From Hysterangium stoloniferum (taxonomy: Eukaryota > Basidiomycota > Agaricomycetes > Hysterangiales > Hysterangiaceae), in NCBI GenBank assembly GCA_015178975.1, contig WHVD01000139.1, positions 124,001 to 188,000 of the forward strand: DNA of 64,000 nucleotides. Reading direction: 5' to 3'. Below are positions 45,490 through 57,145 of the stretch, piece by piece; position 1 is the stretch's first letter; each line of letters begins with the position of its first letter. The notes under the pieces were generated by a model that had not been told where the DNA came from, made no database searches, and saw only the letters and a list, made by a program, of their open reading frames with translations. The position numbers and the translations under genes were made by a program.

Positions 45490-46998
45490 TGTAATGTATT
45501 AGCCTTATTTTAATATTATTTTCTGGAAAAAGGAGTCCAATGCTCTATCAAAGTGTGCAAATACTCAATTCACTACAAGGTAAAATAATTTAAGTATTTG
45601 ATATTAATCAGTGGCAGCCTAAATAGACTTAGAACCCCTGAGGTCAAGAGTTTACTTGAATATATGCACCCTACTTCGCAAAGAAGGTTTTGAGAGCTGC
45701 TTGTGCAAGCTTGTTCTTTTTCTGTGATAACAACTACTAAAATAAGAATAACAATTTACTGATTCCAAAGCTAGATTTAACTTCAATGCTAGCTAGTTTA
45801 TATATATATTATACTATTTATCAAACAGTAAAAATATTTATAAACAGGTCAAAAGATTAGATATTGAATAAAACACTTATTTGGCTAATATATGCTTTAT
45901 TTACACTAACCTACAGGGTCTACTGTGATACTAACTTATCAGGATCTTAATGTAGTCTTAGGATCTTGCAAGGATATTCTCAGTATTTATTTATGTGAAT
46001 ATGCTTTACTGATTCACAATAAATGAGCAAGGGAACAGGGATTATTTGTAATGTAATAAACAGTCAAATTACTCAACAAGAGGTGACTAAAGTTTTAGAT
46101 TACAAATAACAAGAAATGTAACAAAGATTATTTGCAATGTGATAATCAGTCAAATTACTCAACAAGAGGTGACTGTATGTGAGGAGTATGCTTTTACCAC
46201 AGTATCATTGTGGTAAAACACTCCTTTTATTTCATTTATATTTTACATATTTTATTCATATTTTTCTATCTTTCATATTCTTCGAATATTGCATACTTCA
46301 TTAGTTCGAAGCATTGTGTATACTTGTGGGTGCACTCAGCACCAATTAGAACTCAGACAACTTTTACCCAGCAGACACCACCTCGTAACGACTCAGACAT
46401 CGAATAGCGAGAGGTGTCAAGGGTAGTATCTCAGCTACCATAAGGGTAGCATTCTCTAGTCTACTAATAGCCTTTTGAACTCAAACCGCTAAGGTCGAGT
46501 TCCGCTTTCAAGACTTTGCGCTTGTCGACACTGTAGTCGACTCGCGCTACTATTACTCTATCCTAGATACTCAGTCTTTAGCTGAGTATCTTACTTATTT
46601 CTAGCTACTAGTTGTACCGTAAAAGGTCAACTCATTATCTTAGTCTATAGTATTGTACTGACGGTCAATACTCTCTAATAGTAGTTGAATAAACACTATT
46701 CTTCGTATATTGAGCGGTCAGAATCCACCACTCTTCACACTGTAGTACAAAGGATTAATGCCAAATTACTCAACAAGAGGTGGCAGGGAATCCTGATTGG
46801 TAGAATTACTGTCAAATTACTCAACAAGAGGTGACAGGGAATCCTAGGTGCCAGATGCTCAACTAAGAGGTGGCAATAAACTGCTAGCTGCAGTGACACA
46901 CTGATGTGGTGATAAATTGGTTGATAAGATTGGTTATATTTCATGGCTGGAGCAGAGCTCCTTATATACACTGAGATGTGAGACATTTAGAGACATAT
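45490..46998 (+). repeat. L repeat, left part, in gypsy C
   Basis: Starts TGTAATGTATTAGCC and follows the full L closely to about 46170, then again at 46740-46998. A mosaic LTR is nested at 46178-46739. It ends abruptly in an LTR-C fragment. Confidence 0.8.
46178..46739 (+). repeat. Mosaic solo LTR (B-type front, C-type back)
   Basis: 562 bp with the 5-bp duplication CTGTA at 46173-46177 and 46740-46744. The first ~175 bp match LTR-B (TGTGAGGAGTATGC). From AACTCAGACA onward it matches LTR-C (CAGACACCACCTCGTAACG, GAGAGGTGTCAAGGG). Confidence 0.88.
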
Positions 46999-47525
46999 TG
47001 TACTTTATTTGTAGTTCGAAGCTTTGTGTATACGTATGGGCGCCCTCGGCGCCAAACGATAGACAACTTTTACCCAGCAGACACCACCTTGTAACGACTC
47101 AGACGTCGAATAGCGAGAGGTGTCAAGGGTAGTATCTCAGCTACCATAAGGGTAGCATTCTCTAGTCTACTAATAGCCTTTTGGACTCGAACCGCTAAGG
47201 TCGAGTTCCGCTTTCAAGACTTTGCGCTCGTCGACACTGTAGTCGACTCGCACTACTATTACTCTATCCTAGATACTCAGTCTTTAGCTGAGTATCTTAC
47301 TTATTTCTAGCTACTAGTTGTACCGTAAAGGGTCAACTTATTATCTTACCGTTCTAAGCCGTCACGAGCAACTATACAGTTGCTCTTGAGGCGTGCAGTG
47401 CGTTCTTACTAGTACTAACAGTCTAGTAATCTATAGTATTGTACTGACGGTCAATACTCTCTAATAGTAGTTGAATAAACACTATTCTTTGTATATTGAG
47501 CGGTCAGAATCCACCACTCTTCACA
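46999..47525 (+). repeat. LTR-C fragment
   Basis: Lacks the first ~100 bp of LTR-C and runs to CCACTCTTCACA. It carries the hairpin GGCGCC-CTC-GGCGCC near 47040 and the palindrome region near 47366. Confidence 0.82.
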
Positions 47526-47715
47526 GAGAGAGAGCAGGATTCAGGAGGGCTACGCCCCTGTCACACCAATTCTCCCTCCCCCGGGGAAGAAATGGATGGA
47601 TTTCGTAGAGACCAAGGAGAGTGATAACGGGACCCCCTGCATTTGTGCCACTGGAGCTAAAAGCCGGAAAGGGAAGGATGGTATTACCTTTTACGATTGG
47701 GAATTGGTCAGATGG

Positions 47716-48980
47716 TGTGAGGTATCAGCATCATCTCATAATTTTCTCTTAATTTTCTGTGAATTATTTAATATTTTCTCAAATTTATTGTATTTTTATT
47801 ATATTTTTATTGTGAGATATAAGGCTTTATTCCTTTTAACTTCGCATAATAATAGTATATATGAGCTCATATAATGCTATTATATCTTATTTATTTTATT
47901 ATAATTTTTAACTAATTATTTATATTTTATCTACTTAGTTATTGCTTTTCAGCACCTTGCTGCAGCCTTGTTTGCGCATTTTTGAAGTCATGTGACTTAT
48001 TAGATAAGTCTCTGGTGTCCGGATATCACACAAGTCATGGATGTGACTACTCAAGTCATTAATTGATTCCGCCAACTCATCATTTGCTTCCGTCCCAGGA
48101 CCATGGCCTTGAACCTTCATGTTCAAGCAAGAGGTTAGAACCTTGTCACAGAGAGGGGAATCACATGGTAAATAAGGTAAAAAATAAGTAGAATATGAGG
48201 TCATTATGACCTAACTAATGACCTCATAAAATAAATAAATGGTTAAATATTTAGTTATCAAAATGTATAGAAGGAGGGCCAAGTTTCCAATAAAATCATC
48301 TTATCACACACAGATTTTGGTGCACAGCTCAGAAGCTTATCTAATCATCCTAAGGACAATAATAGCCTTAGTCTGATACACTAACTGCAAGCACCTACAC
48401 TTGCAGAATATTGAATCTTTGTCAGCAACTCTTGAACTTAGCTAATCATCTAAGTTCCCCCAGCCTCACAGCTACCCTTTAGGCTTATTAATTACATAAT
48501 AAACCTAATAAATATCTAAGTATCCTTACTGAAATTCCCTGCCAATACTAGATTATTCAAGGCCCAGCCCTAAGTTTATTGAATTAACCAAGTACAAGCA
48601 CTCAAATAATCCAACACACATTATTTTCTCTATTAATAAATTATTTAACACCTTGTTAAATACCTATTAATAGTTACAAATAAGCATACAAGAATCCAAA
48701 GCTTTATATCAAGTCTCTGCTAAGTTACTGCGCATATACTCAGCTTCTAGCCCCTATTCTCAAGGAATAGTTCTTTTATTTGCTAAAAGAGTCATATATT
48801 GTTCTATTGAACCTTTCAATAATTAAAATAAGCATTGATTTGAGTTGTTTAAGCTTAATAGCGCAGCTCATTAATCTATCAGTATTTAAATTACTGGACC
48901 TTTGCTTGTTTTATTGTTGAAGCTCTGTGACACTATAACATATATTGAGCTATCTAAGAGAAACCCCTGAATACATTACA
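47716..48980 (+). repeat. T repeat, near-complete copy
   Basis: TGTGAGGTATCAGC to ATACATTACA, 1265 bp, with one minisatellite unit. Flanks GATGG and ACAGT do not match; the two sides are different gypsy fragments, so a rearrangement is likely. No gene. Confidence 0.85.
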
Positions 48981-51377
48981 ACAGTCTAGAGTGCTCCACC
49001 AGATCTTGGCATTGCCAGTGAGTCGTCTTGGCAGAGCGACTCCTAACAACCTGCTCATGGAGTCTGAGATCTCTGAGAGACTCATGATATCCATGATGTA
49101 GTCCAAGGCTTTGGATTGAGTTCCATTGTATTCGGGAAGGTCAGACCATTTTATCTTGATATCATTGGTGTTAAGAGAGATCTTTTTATCCTTAGGTAAG
49201 TCATCGATAGGCGCAGTGGCTCAAGGCTGTGTCAGAGTTCGAAAGGGAGAGTTAGGTACTCCACCATGACACCCCCCACATCCTGAATTCCCTCCATAGT
49301 CTGAACTACTAGAGCTCCTGGATGAACTGCTAGGGGGTCCTCCTGGTGGCAGAAAGGGATTCGAGGAGATCGGCAGGGAATGGTGGGGATCATCTGTGTT
49401 CAGAGATCCTCAACCAGCAACCTGACCAGCTATGCCCTCAGTGAATGCAGTAGAGAAGGATGGTCAACCCCTGTTGGCGACTGATCTATTTCTAGTTGTG
49501 GGTAGTTCATCACCAAAGTTAGGATTATCTGGAATTCATTTGAATGCGATGCAAGAGCGATGAATCCCCTGGTGGGGTGCCGGGCTGAGTTCCTTCGAGA
49601 TTTCTCTCTCAATTTCAATTGTATTCAAAGGCCGACCCGGCTGAGGTTGGTGGAAGGGAGTGCAGATTTCCATCCCCTTTTCCTGAAGACAGTCTGCAAC
49701 TTGCATCCTCATATCCAATGGGAAGTCTTGCAAAATAACAGGACGATTGAGCGAATGAAGGAAACGAGTGTCGGGAGACCCATTTAGGTTACAAACAAAC
49801 GAACTAGTTGTGGAGATGGGTGAATCGGGCACTTGGATTGAGTTATTATAAGGGTAGAGCACTTTCAAAACCATCTTATCGAGTCTCCTCTGATTTCACC
49901 TCAACCAACCCCTTAGAGTAAAATATGCAAATGATGAATTTTGAGTGACCCTGTTAAGGGATTCCTCCAACATTCGGATGCATATATACTGGTAGTCAAC
50001 CTTGGGCATGATGTGATCCCCACTGAGTAGGACATGAAGGATTTGCAATGCATCATCGTGTGCACAGAGCACTTCGAGCAATAAAGAGAACACTTCCTGC
50101 TTAAAAATCATCCTTCCTCCTTCCATAACAGAAGTAACCTCACTCGACCATTTGGGAATCGAGCGGGTCAGATCCTCAAGGGTTCCTGGTCACATGAATA
50201 AGTCCTGTGCCAATAAGATGGCCTGATAACGACCTAACCAGACTGCTACAGTCACTGGTAAAGAAGGGTAATCCATATTGTACTCCTCCACAAAGGGAGT
50301 ACCCTGATCCACAGAGATTTGATCAGTGTAGTACATATCCCATTGCAAATTGATGGGCTCAGCGTAAACCATATGACCCCCAAAGAATTGCTTGAGGATG
50401 ACCTGCCTAGGTGGGAACGAGAGAACGGGTTCAAGAGCATAGGTAGGCTCGGCTTTAGCTCCAGGAGTGCTCAACTGCCCGGTTGATGGACATTCCTCAT
50501 GTGGACCTGGGGGAGTATCCGTTGATGGTCCAGCTGCTGCTCTGGGGGAACTTCCAGGAGGAACTGGTTTTTGAAAAGTCAATGAAGACTTCCTGGTCTT
50601 TGACGAGGTTTTGAACTACTCGGGGTTGTCAAAGATCTCGGTGTTTGGTTCTTGCCAGTGGTCATTTATGTGCTTAGAAATTAATAGTCGTAGAGTAACG
50701 TTTTCTTCATAGGGAAAGAGCGGTCCAGCTCAGATCACCACTGTGAAGAGTGGTGGAAGTTCTAACCATTCTATATATGAAGAATATCGACTGTTTAGGT
50801 ACGACACATAGATGTATTGACTATCTAAGTCTAATACAGACCAAACAGGTATTGACTACCGAGTTCAATATGACTGAGTGAAGTAGCTATCTAAAGTAAA
50901 GTAGAGAGCTAAAATGAATAAAGGGAATCAACTGTTAAGTGCAATTCCGAATGACTGCTTGAGTGTAGAAAAGAGTAATGAGAGAGTCGAATAATGGAGT
51001 AGCACAGATGTAGTCTGCATGGACTGAGATATAGATGGAGTTTCAACTGGTACAGTTTGAAACTCTGATTGCATGAATAGTCGAAGCCCATCTGTAACGG
51101 TCGAGATGATACCCCAATCACAACTTACAGGACACTAACTGGGTGTCTGGGCAAGTCATGGTTGCGGGGTAAAAAGTGTCTGAGTTTTAACTACGGGCAC
51201 TAGAATACATAAGTCTGGCGTGTATGCACCCATAAGAGTCGATATACCGCATACATAGGTCATTGAACTAATTATAAGTGTATAATAAAATAGAGAGAGA
51301 GTAGAAATAATAAAGGAAATATAGTATGAGCTCATCCAGACTATATTTCCTGAGTATATTTTGCTGTACCTCTCACA
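48981..51377 (-). mobile_element. Gypsy E: 5' LTR and gag of a chromovirus
   Basis: Minus-strand relic: LTR-A at 50742-51377 (636 bp), primer-binding site TGGTGATCTGAGC inside it, then gag from about 50582 to 48981 (FPPRQVILKQ, LAQDLFM, SGDHIMPKVDYQ). It ends abruptly against the T repeat. More diverged than A and B. Broken. Confidence 0.85.
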
Positions 51378-51403
51378 TCTTGAGGCAACCCCAGAGATGT
51401 CCC

Positions 51404-51512
51404 ATAGGATTCAGGTCTGGAGACTGTGCAGGCCAAACCATAGTCCTGAATTCAAGGAGCAAGAATTCAGGACTATGGTTTGGCCTGCACAATCTCCAGA
51501 CCTGAATCCTAT
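51404..51512. repeat. 50-bp inverted duplication of a Tc1 transposase fragment
   Basis: Arms at 51404-51453 and 51463-51512 are reverse complements with one mismatch, separated by AAGGAGCAA. Each arm encodes VWPAQSPDLNP, the DDE Glu region of a Tc1-like transposase. On the minus strand the left arm continues into HLWGCLK. This is a different Tc1 subfamily from 8695-20973. Confidence 0.88.
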
Positions 51513-51630
51513 TGAAGACACCTATTACAGAAATGAACCCACGTGTTTGAGAATGATCCCTCCAAGGCTGTGTGCAATGAAGATTATAAGCCATTTCTGA
51601 GGTACTTCCTATGAGGAAATCATAAGTTTG

Positions 51631-52030
51631 CTACATATGAATTGTACATACTGTAGTATCTGAAATTTGTCTGAAAGAAGCCAAGTGTGCAAGAAAGCTC
51701 TCTGCGTGACCATCCAATGTCTGCGTGGATGATCCAGCCATGCTTTGGATGTAGGTATCATAACCATATGTCAAAATCCTAGCGGAAGGTACACCCCGGG
51801 GTAAGAAATCACAAAGCCAGAGACTGCCATTGCCTGCTGTCCACAATGCCTCACGATGTCCATCCAAGCCGTGGATGGCCACGATGCTGTAAAAGACGTA
51901 GTTGACTCTTGGTGGACAATAGAATTTGATATTTGATTACTTACTCAATCAACAGAGAAATACCTGATGAAAGCTCCTTGATGCCGAAACCCTGAGAGTG
52001 GGTTTGTTTTTGAGGGTTGGATTGAAATGT
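51631..52030 (-). pseudogene. SesB-like / DUF676-type alpha/beta-hydrolase fragment
   Basis: Host-type gene piece. Exon A ends at 51964 with GFGIKELSSG before a GTATTT donor. Exon B (51631 to about 51905) reads YSIVAIHGLDGHRE, LWLCDFLP, ARILTYGYDTYIQ, HAESFLAHL. IHGLxGHxxxTW and ARIxTYGYD are typical of the N-terminal serine-esterase-like domains found on many fungal NLR-type proteins. The catalytic GxSxG region would lie further along and is missing, because Tc1 sequence begins near 51600. No start ATG was found in the part seen. Confidence 0.6.
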
Positions 52031-52216
52031 ATCAGGTACTAGTCTGACTGAAGGTGATAAGGAACCTTCTGACCATAACTGCTGTGGAGGGTTCAGAAAA
52101 GAACCCAGAGGTTCTGACTCTTCAGGGTATAAAAGAAAGGTGTTTCAGATACCTAAAGATAGGAATCATTCCTTGGGCCTTTCCTTGTGGTGAGGGATGC
52201 TGGTGTAAGTTGCCCT

Positions 52217-52726
52217 AACAATGAGTGTGACAAGTCACCTGGCTTTTCCTGCAGTCATGCCTATGACTTCTGTCCATTCATTCATTGTACTCAAAGAAAG
52301 TTCACAGGATTTGTCAAGAATCTGTATCTCAGCACTACTACTGCAGTGTATTCCAGGTCTGAACGGATAGTGCCATGAAATCTGCCGTATGCCCAATCTT
52401 TTCATTGCAGTGTACACACTTCTTTTTAATGTAGTACAATTTCCTCTATGTGACTCTCAGAAGAACAACACGTCCCCTTCAACAACATCTGCACATCATA
52501 TTAGCAGATATTATGGAACTCAATGGTCAGCTGCTGCTGTTGTCAGTGAGCCGAGAAGATTTATTTGCAACAGATTGTGATCAAGTTCCATGTCACAAAA
52601 TCATTGTTGCCTCTGTCTCGTCTTGCAAATTGTCACCCATAGCTGTCAGTTATTCACATCCCCCATACTCTGCTGTGAACTCAATGTGAAGTGGTGTGCT
52701 GATAGAACTTGAGGACCAGTGGCGGA
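52217..52726. repeat. Duplicated segment, CpG-poor copy
   Basis: About 510 bp that aligns by eye with 63372-63889. By hand count it holds about 6 CpG against about 25 in its partner; differences are mostly CG to TG or CA. Short open frames occur on both strands and none is recognised. Confidence 0.8.
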
Positions 52727-52734
52727 GACAATGA

Positions 52735-53069
52735 GATCCCTTGAGCATAAGGACTTTCTTCTTTGTTGCTGACCTAAAGCCAGCTTCCTTCAACACATTC
52801 TTAACAGTCTGAGGAGTGACAGAGGTAGATATGATGGAATTTATGAATTGGGTGGCTTGGATAGCATTGTCAAGCTTCCCAGAGCTGATTTGACAGATAT
52901 TGACTGTTTATGATAAGGGGGAAGCTTGGAAGAATGGCCACCAGGATAATTTTCCTTATCCCCCTCTACCTCCCTACTGATCCTGCCAATATTACCCTTC
53001 CCCAGGCCAGTCCTAGCTTGAATTTGACGATGGGAATACCCCTCATTGAGAAGAGAAACAACAGAAGAA
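52735..53069 (-). pseudogene. Second Tc1 transposase, N-terminal piece
   Basis: Minus-strand relative of the transposase at 16674: SLLNEGYSHRQIQARTGLG, GRISREVEGDKEN, then FINSIIS and NVLKEAGFRSATKKKV. It starts where the Copia LTR begins (53070) and is cut at 52735 by the duplicated segment. The upstream part of this Tc1 is at 61343-61717, beyond the Copia element. Confidence 0.82.
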
Positions 53070-53111
53070 TGTATTGGAATTGGTGATGAAACCACCCTTT
53101 CCTAGGGGCGG

Positions 53112-54357
53112 TGTGAGGAGTATGCTTTTACCACAGTTTCATTATGGTAAAACACTCCTTTTATTTTATTTATATTTTACACATTCTATTCATATTTTTC
53201 TATCTTTTATATTCTTCAAATATTGCATCATTTCATTAGTTCGAAGCATTGTGTATACTTGTGGGTATACTCGGCACCAAATGAAACTCAGACACTTTTT
53301 ACCCCACAACCACGACTTACCCAGACACCCAATTAGTGTCCTGTAAGTTGTGATTGGGGTATCATCTCGACTGTCACAGACTGTGAAGAGTCGATAGATT
53401 CTGACCACTCAATATATGAAGAATAGTACTATTAGAAAGTATTGACCATTCAGTACAATACTATAGATTACTAGACTGATAGTACTAGTATAGGGACGCA
53501 CTACACATCACAAGAGCAACTGTACAGTTGCTCATGACGACTAGAACAAGAGAATAGAAGAGTTGACCCTTACCGTACAACTTGTAGCTATAAGTAAGAG
53601 AGATAATCAGCGAAAGACTGAATATCTAGGGTAGAGAGATAGTAGCGCAAGTCGACTACAGTGTCAACGAGTGCAGAGTCTTGAGAGTGGAACTCGACCT
53701 TTGCGGTTCGAGTCCAAACACTATTAGTATGCAAGAAGACACTACCCTTATGGGTAGCTGAGATATTACCCTTGACACCTCTTGCTATTTGATGTCTGAG
53801 TCGTTACGAGGTGGTGTCTGCTGGGTAAAAGTGTCTGTTCTCTTGGCGCCGAGTGTGCCCACAGGTATACACAATGCTTCGAACTAAGAAATGAAGGTAT
53901 GCTTGAAAAGTAAAAGGAATTAGAGAAAGGAAATAATACTAGATAATAATGTACTATAATATGTCTAATATCTAACAGCCTGATCATGATATATGCATAC
54001 CCTTCACACAGACAGGCTTCAACTACCTACACAATCTGAGTTTCAAACTGTGCCAGTCGAAACTCCACCTATATCTCAATCCATGCAGACCACATCCACA
54101 CTACTCTATTATTCGACTCTTGTTATTCTTTCTACACTCGAGCAGTCATTTGGAATCGCACCTAACGGTCAATTCCCTTTATTCATCTAGCTATCTACTC
54201 TACCTTAGATGGTTACTTTGCTCAAATGTATTGAACTAAGTAGTCAATACTCATTTAGCGTGTATTAGACTTAGACAGTCAATACAACTACATGTCATAC
54301 CTAAATGGTCGATATTCTTCATATATAGAACAGTTAGAACTTCCACCACTCTTCACA
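53112..54357 (+). repeat. Mosaic LTR (B-type front, A-type back) with nested LTR-C
   Basis: Host LTR occupies 53112-53381 and 54014-54357. The first ~175 bp are LTR-B-like. From AACTCAGACAC onward it is LTR-A-like (CCACGACTTACCCAGACACCC). Its outer flanks are Copia LTR on one side and Copia gag on the other and do not match, so it marks a deletion or recombination. Confidence 0.8.
53382..54008 (-). repeat. Solo LTR-C nested in the mosaic LTR
   Basis: 627 bp with the 5-bp duplication CAGAC at 53377-53381 and 54009-54013. Confidence 0.95.
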
Positions 54358-55441
54358 GGCATCTTAGTTTTGACTGTCCAAAGCCAAGGAATAAAGAAAA
54401 GCTACAGCACAACTGGCAGTCATGCAACAGTGCTAACAAGATGGAAGAGGCAAAAATAGAGGAAGTAGAGGAACAGACAGGAAAAGCAAGTGTCTTTTCA
54501 TAACATGATACATGTGCAACCTTGGCTAACATCTATGATTGGAACACAGACACAGGGGCCACATCACATATGACACCCCACTACAACTGGTTCCACACCT
54601 ATACCCCACACAGAACCCCAATCAAACTTGCAGACAATAGGATTGTATACTCTGAAGGTGTTGGGAGTGTTATTTTTAAACCAATCATTGATGGAAGAGT
54701 TGGCTGGGAGGCTGAATTCACAAAAGTATTACATAATAATATTCTTGCTGTTCTATACCTCACACATCATAAAGAATTTGATGTACACATTTCATCCAAA
54801 ACTATAAAATTTAATTGCCATGGGAATCTTTTATTCACTGCATCAATTACCAATCAGAATGTGGGCTACTTGGATGGCAAGACTCTTATAAATAAAATGG
54901 ATAATGTGCACATGTCCTCTACTTTACCTCTAGATTTGTCTCTGTGGCATAGACAATTGGGGCACCACCACTACAAGGGAATAAAAAAATCTAATGAGAA
55001 GAAACATGGTTAAAGGACTGGTACTCAATTCAAAGGCTAAACCAGATCCAATTTGTGAACCATGTCTTGCAGGAAAGATGCATGCCAATCCATTTCCCTC
55101 CTCAGAACATCACTGCAATGAACCTTTGGAGTTGGTACATACAGATGTACACTATATTGGCACAAGATCCTGATCTGGATGCTACTATTGGGTCACATTC
55201 ATTGATGATGCTTCAAGATTCTATTATGTCATCCTATTATGACCAGAATTCCCGCTGGACTCTGGGCACTAACTTATATGCACCTGCACCCTATACGCAC
55301 CAATTGTCAGTTTACCGGAATTCCCACCAGACTCCATATGTCAGACTTGTCTACGTTCAACTTTGTTACGTTGTGTTTCAGTCACCGGAATACCCACTGG
55401 ACTCCATCCCTGTCTATGTCCGACCTCGTCCCACACATCAG

Positions 55442-56083
55442 TGTGAAGGGTATGCCTATATGCATAATTGGACAGTGGATTAATATGCATATTATAGTAC
55501 TTTATTATCTAGTTTCTATTCCTTTTCTTTAATTCTCTATATCCTTCGAGCATACCCATATTTCTTAGTTGGAAGTCTTGTGTATACCTATGGGTGCTCT
55601 CAGCGCCAAAAGACAGACATCTTTTTACCCAACAGACACCACCTCGTAAATGACCCAGACGTCGAATAGCGAGAGGTGTCAAGGGTAACGTCTCAACTAC
55701 CTATAAAGGTAGCATTTTCTCGCATACTAACAGACTTTGGACTCGAACCGCAAAAGTCGAGTTCCACTCTAAGGTCTTTGTGCTCGTCGACACTATAGTC
55801 GACTCGCACTACTATCTCTTTACTTTAGATATTCAGCCTCTCGTGATTATCTATTTTACATCTAGCTACGAGTTGTACCGTAAAGGTCAACTCTTTCATT
55901 CTCTCATTCTAGCCGTCAAGAGCAACTGTACAGTTGCTCTTGTGACGTGTAGCGTGTCTCCTTGCTAGTACTGTCAGTCTAGTAATCTACAGTATTGCAC
56001 TGAACGGTCAATACCTGCTAATAGTAGTTGAATAAACACTACACTTCATACATTGAACGGTCAGAATCTATCGACTCTTCACA
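55442..56083 (+). repeat. Solo LTR-C nested in P
   Basis: 642 bp, 5-bp duplication ATCAG at 55437-55441 and 56084-56088. Bulged hairpin at 55870-55893: GAGTTG, unpaired T, ACC, GTAAA, GGT, CAACTC. Palindrome GAGCAACTGTACAGTTGCTC at about 55920. Confidence 0.96.
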
Positions 56084-56229
56084 ATCAGTCACCAGACCCT
56101 GCTCAGAAAACCCATCATCCCTCTAACAGAGCCCCATTCCCATTTTAGTCAAATGACCTGTCACAATTCAGACTCCGCTCCCACTCCATTTCCCGTTATG
56201 GTTTATGATTTGTCACGATTTGGACTCCG

Positions 56230-56720
56230 TGTCACGAATGTACAAACTCAAATTTCAATAATATTCAATTTAATATTTCTTCAATATTCCTTCGACTTTC
56301 CGACTCAACTTCCAACTCAACTTCCAACTCAACTTCCGATTCGACTATTCTTCGACAATATCTTCAACAATATCGAATATCTTCGACTTGTCTCAGTTTG
56401 ATGTCATTGATGATTTCACTTTGATATCATATTATCATCATAGGTAAATGATATATAGTATATAAGGGCAATGATAGGAACGAAGGAAGTCAGTCAGAAA
56501 ACCTGTATTATATTATATTATTACTGTATTACATAATCGTCGAACTTTTCCGAGTCCTTCTTTGACTTATTTATTCGTGAGCCTTTGTGTCCTATCTTTG
56601 CCTCATGCTTTATCAACAGGACGAATTAATACTTCGTCAAATGAGGCATCTTTATTCGATATTGTTGAATATTCTTCGATTGTTTATTCGACTTTATTGA
56701 GTAAAATTCAATTCGTGACA
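56230..56720 (+). repeat. Solo LTR-D nested in P
   Basis: 491 bp, TGTCACGAA to TTCGTGACA, with the 5-bp duplication CTCCG at 56225-56229 and 56721-56725. Contains three tandem CAACTTCCAACT-type words near 56300. Confidence 0.94.
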
Positions 56721-57145
56721 CTCCGCTCCATTCCATCCCGTTCCTAACACCAAATTTGGTGTTCACTATTCCCATTTTACATTTTGCTAGTTTCATTTCA
56801 TTATTACTGGATTTGGTATGTCATTCATTCCACAGTCTACATAGTCTGGCAGATATTGTACATACAATCCAGTCAGAAAATCAGCTTAGATTCCCCCCAG
56901 TAATCTAATACATTTTCCACTCTAAACTCCTACTTGAATTACACCACTCACGCTAGTCGGAGCCCACAGGCTCCAATGCATCTATCTCTCTTATTTATCT
57001 CGACTCCTGACCTCTCGACCCACAACCTCCAACCTACGACCCCTCGACCCATGAACCCCACCCGGACTCCCCGGGATTCCCCTCCACCTGTCTGAAATTG
57101 GACAACACGATCTCACGAGGGTGCAGCCTATAAGCTGAAGCCAAG

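Larger units (their letters stand above)
42806..47715 (+). mobile_element. Gypsy C: integrase to 3' region of a chromovirus
   Basis: Plus-strand relic starting inside the integrase zinc-finger region (SCDTCQKMKID) with core motifs MDLITGLPTS and HHPQTDGQTE. The chromodomain is at about 44600-44780 (QIRWKGYGPEEDSWL) and the extra 3' coding region at 44950-45489 and 47526-47715. A 782-bp LTR-like sequence sits between integrase and chromodomain, and an L fragment with two LTRs splits the 3' region. No gag, RT or own LTR remains. Broken; an old fragment. Confidence 0.83.

Noticed and set aside
42581-46998. Reading L-gypsy C-L as one element with L as its long terminal repeats
   Set aside because: The interior starts inside integrase with no primer site or gag, flanks at 42805 and 45490 do not agree, and a full L at 17723 has its own target duplication as a single unit.
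53070-53095. Transposase start MVSSPIPIHSSV for the second Tc1
   Set aside because: The first codons are Copia LTR sequence (TGTATTGGAATTGG on the other strand). The true start, ATG AAA TCC, is at 61343-61353.
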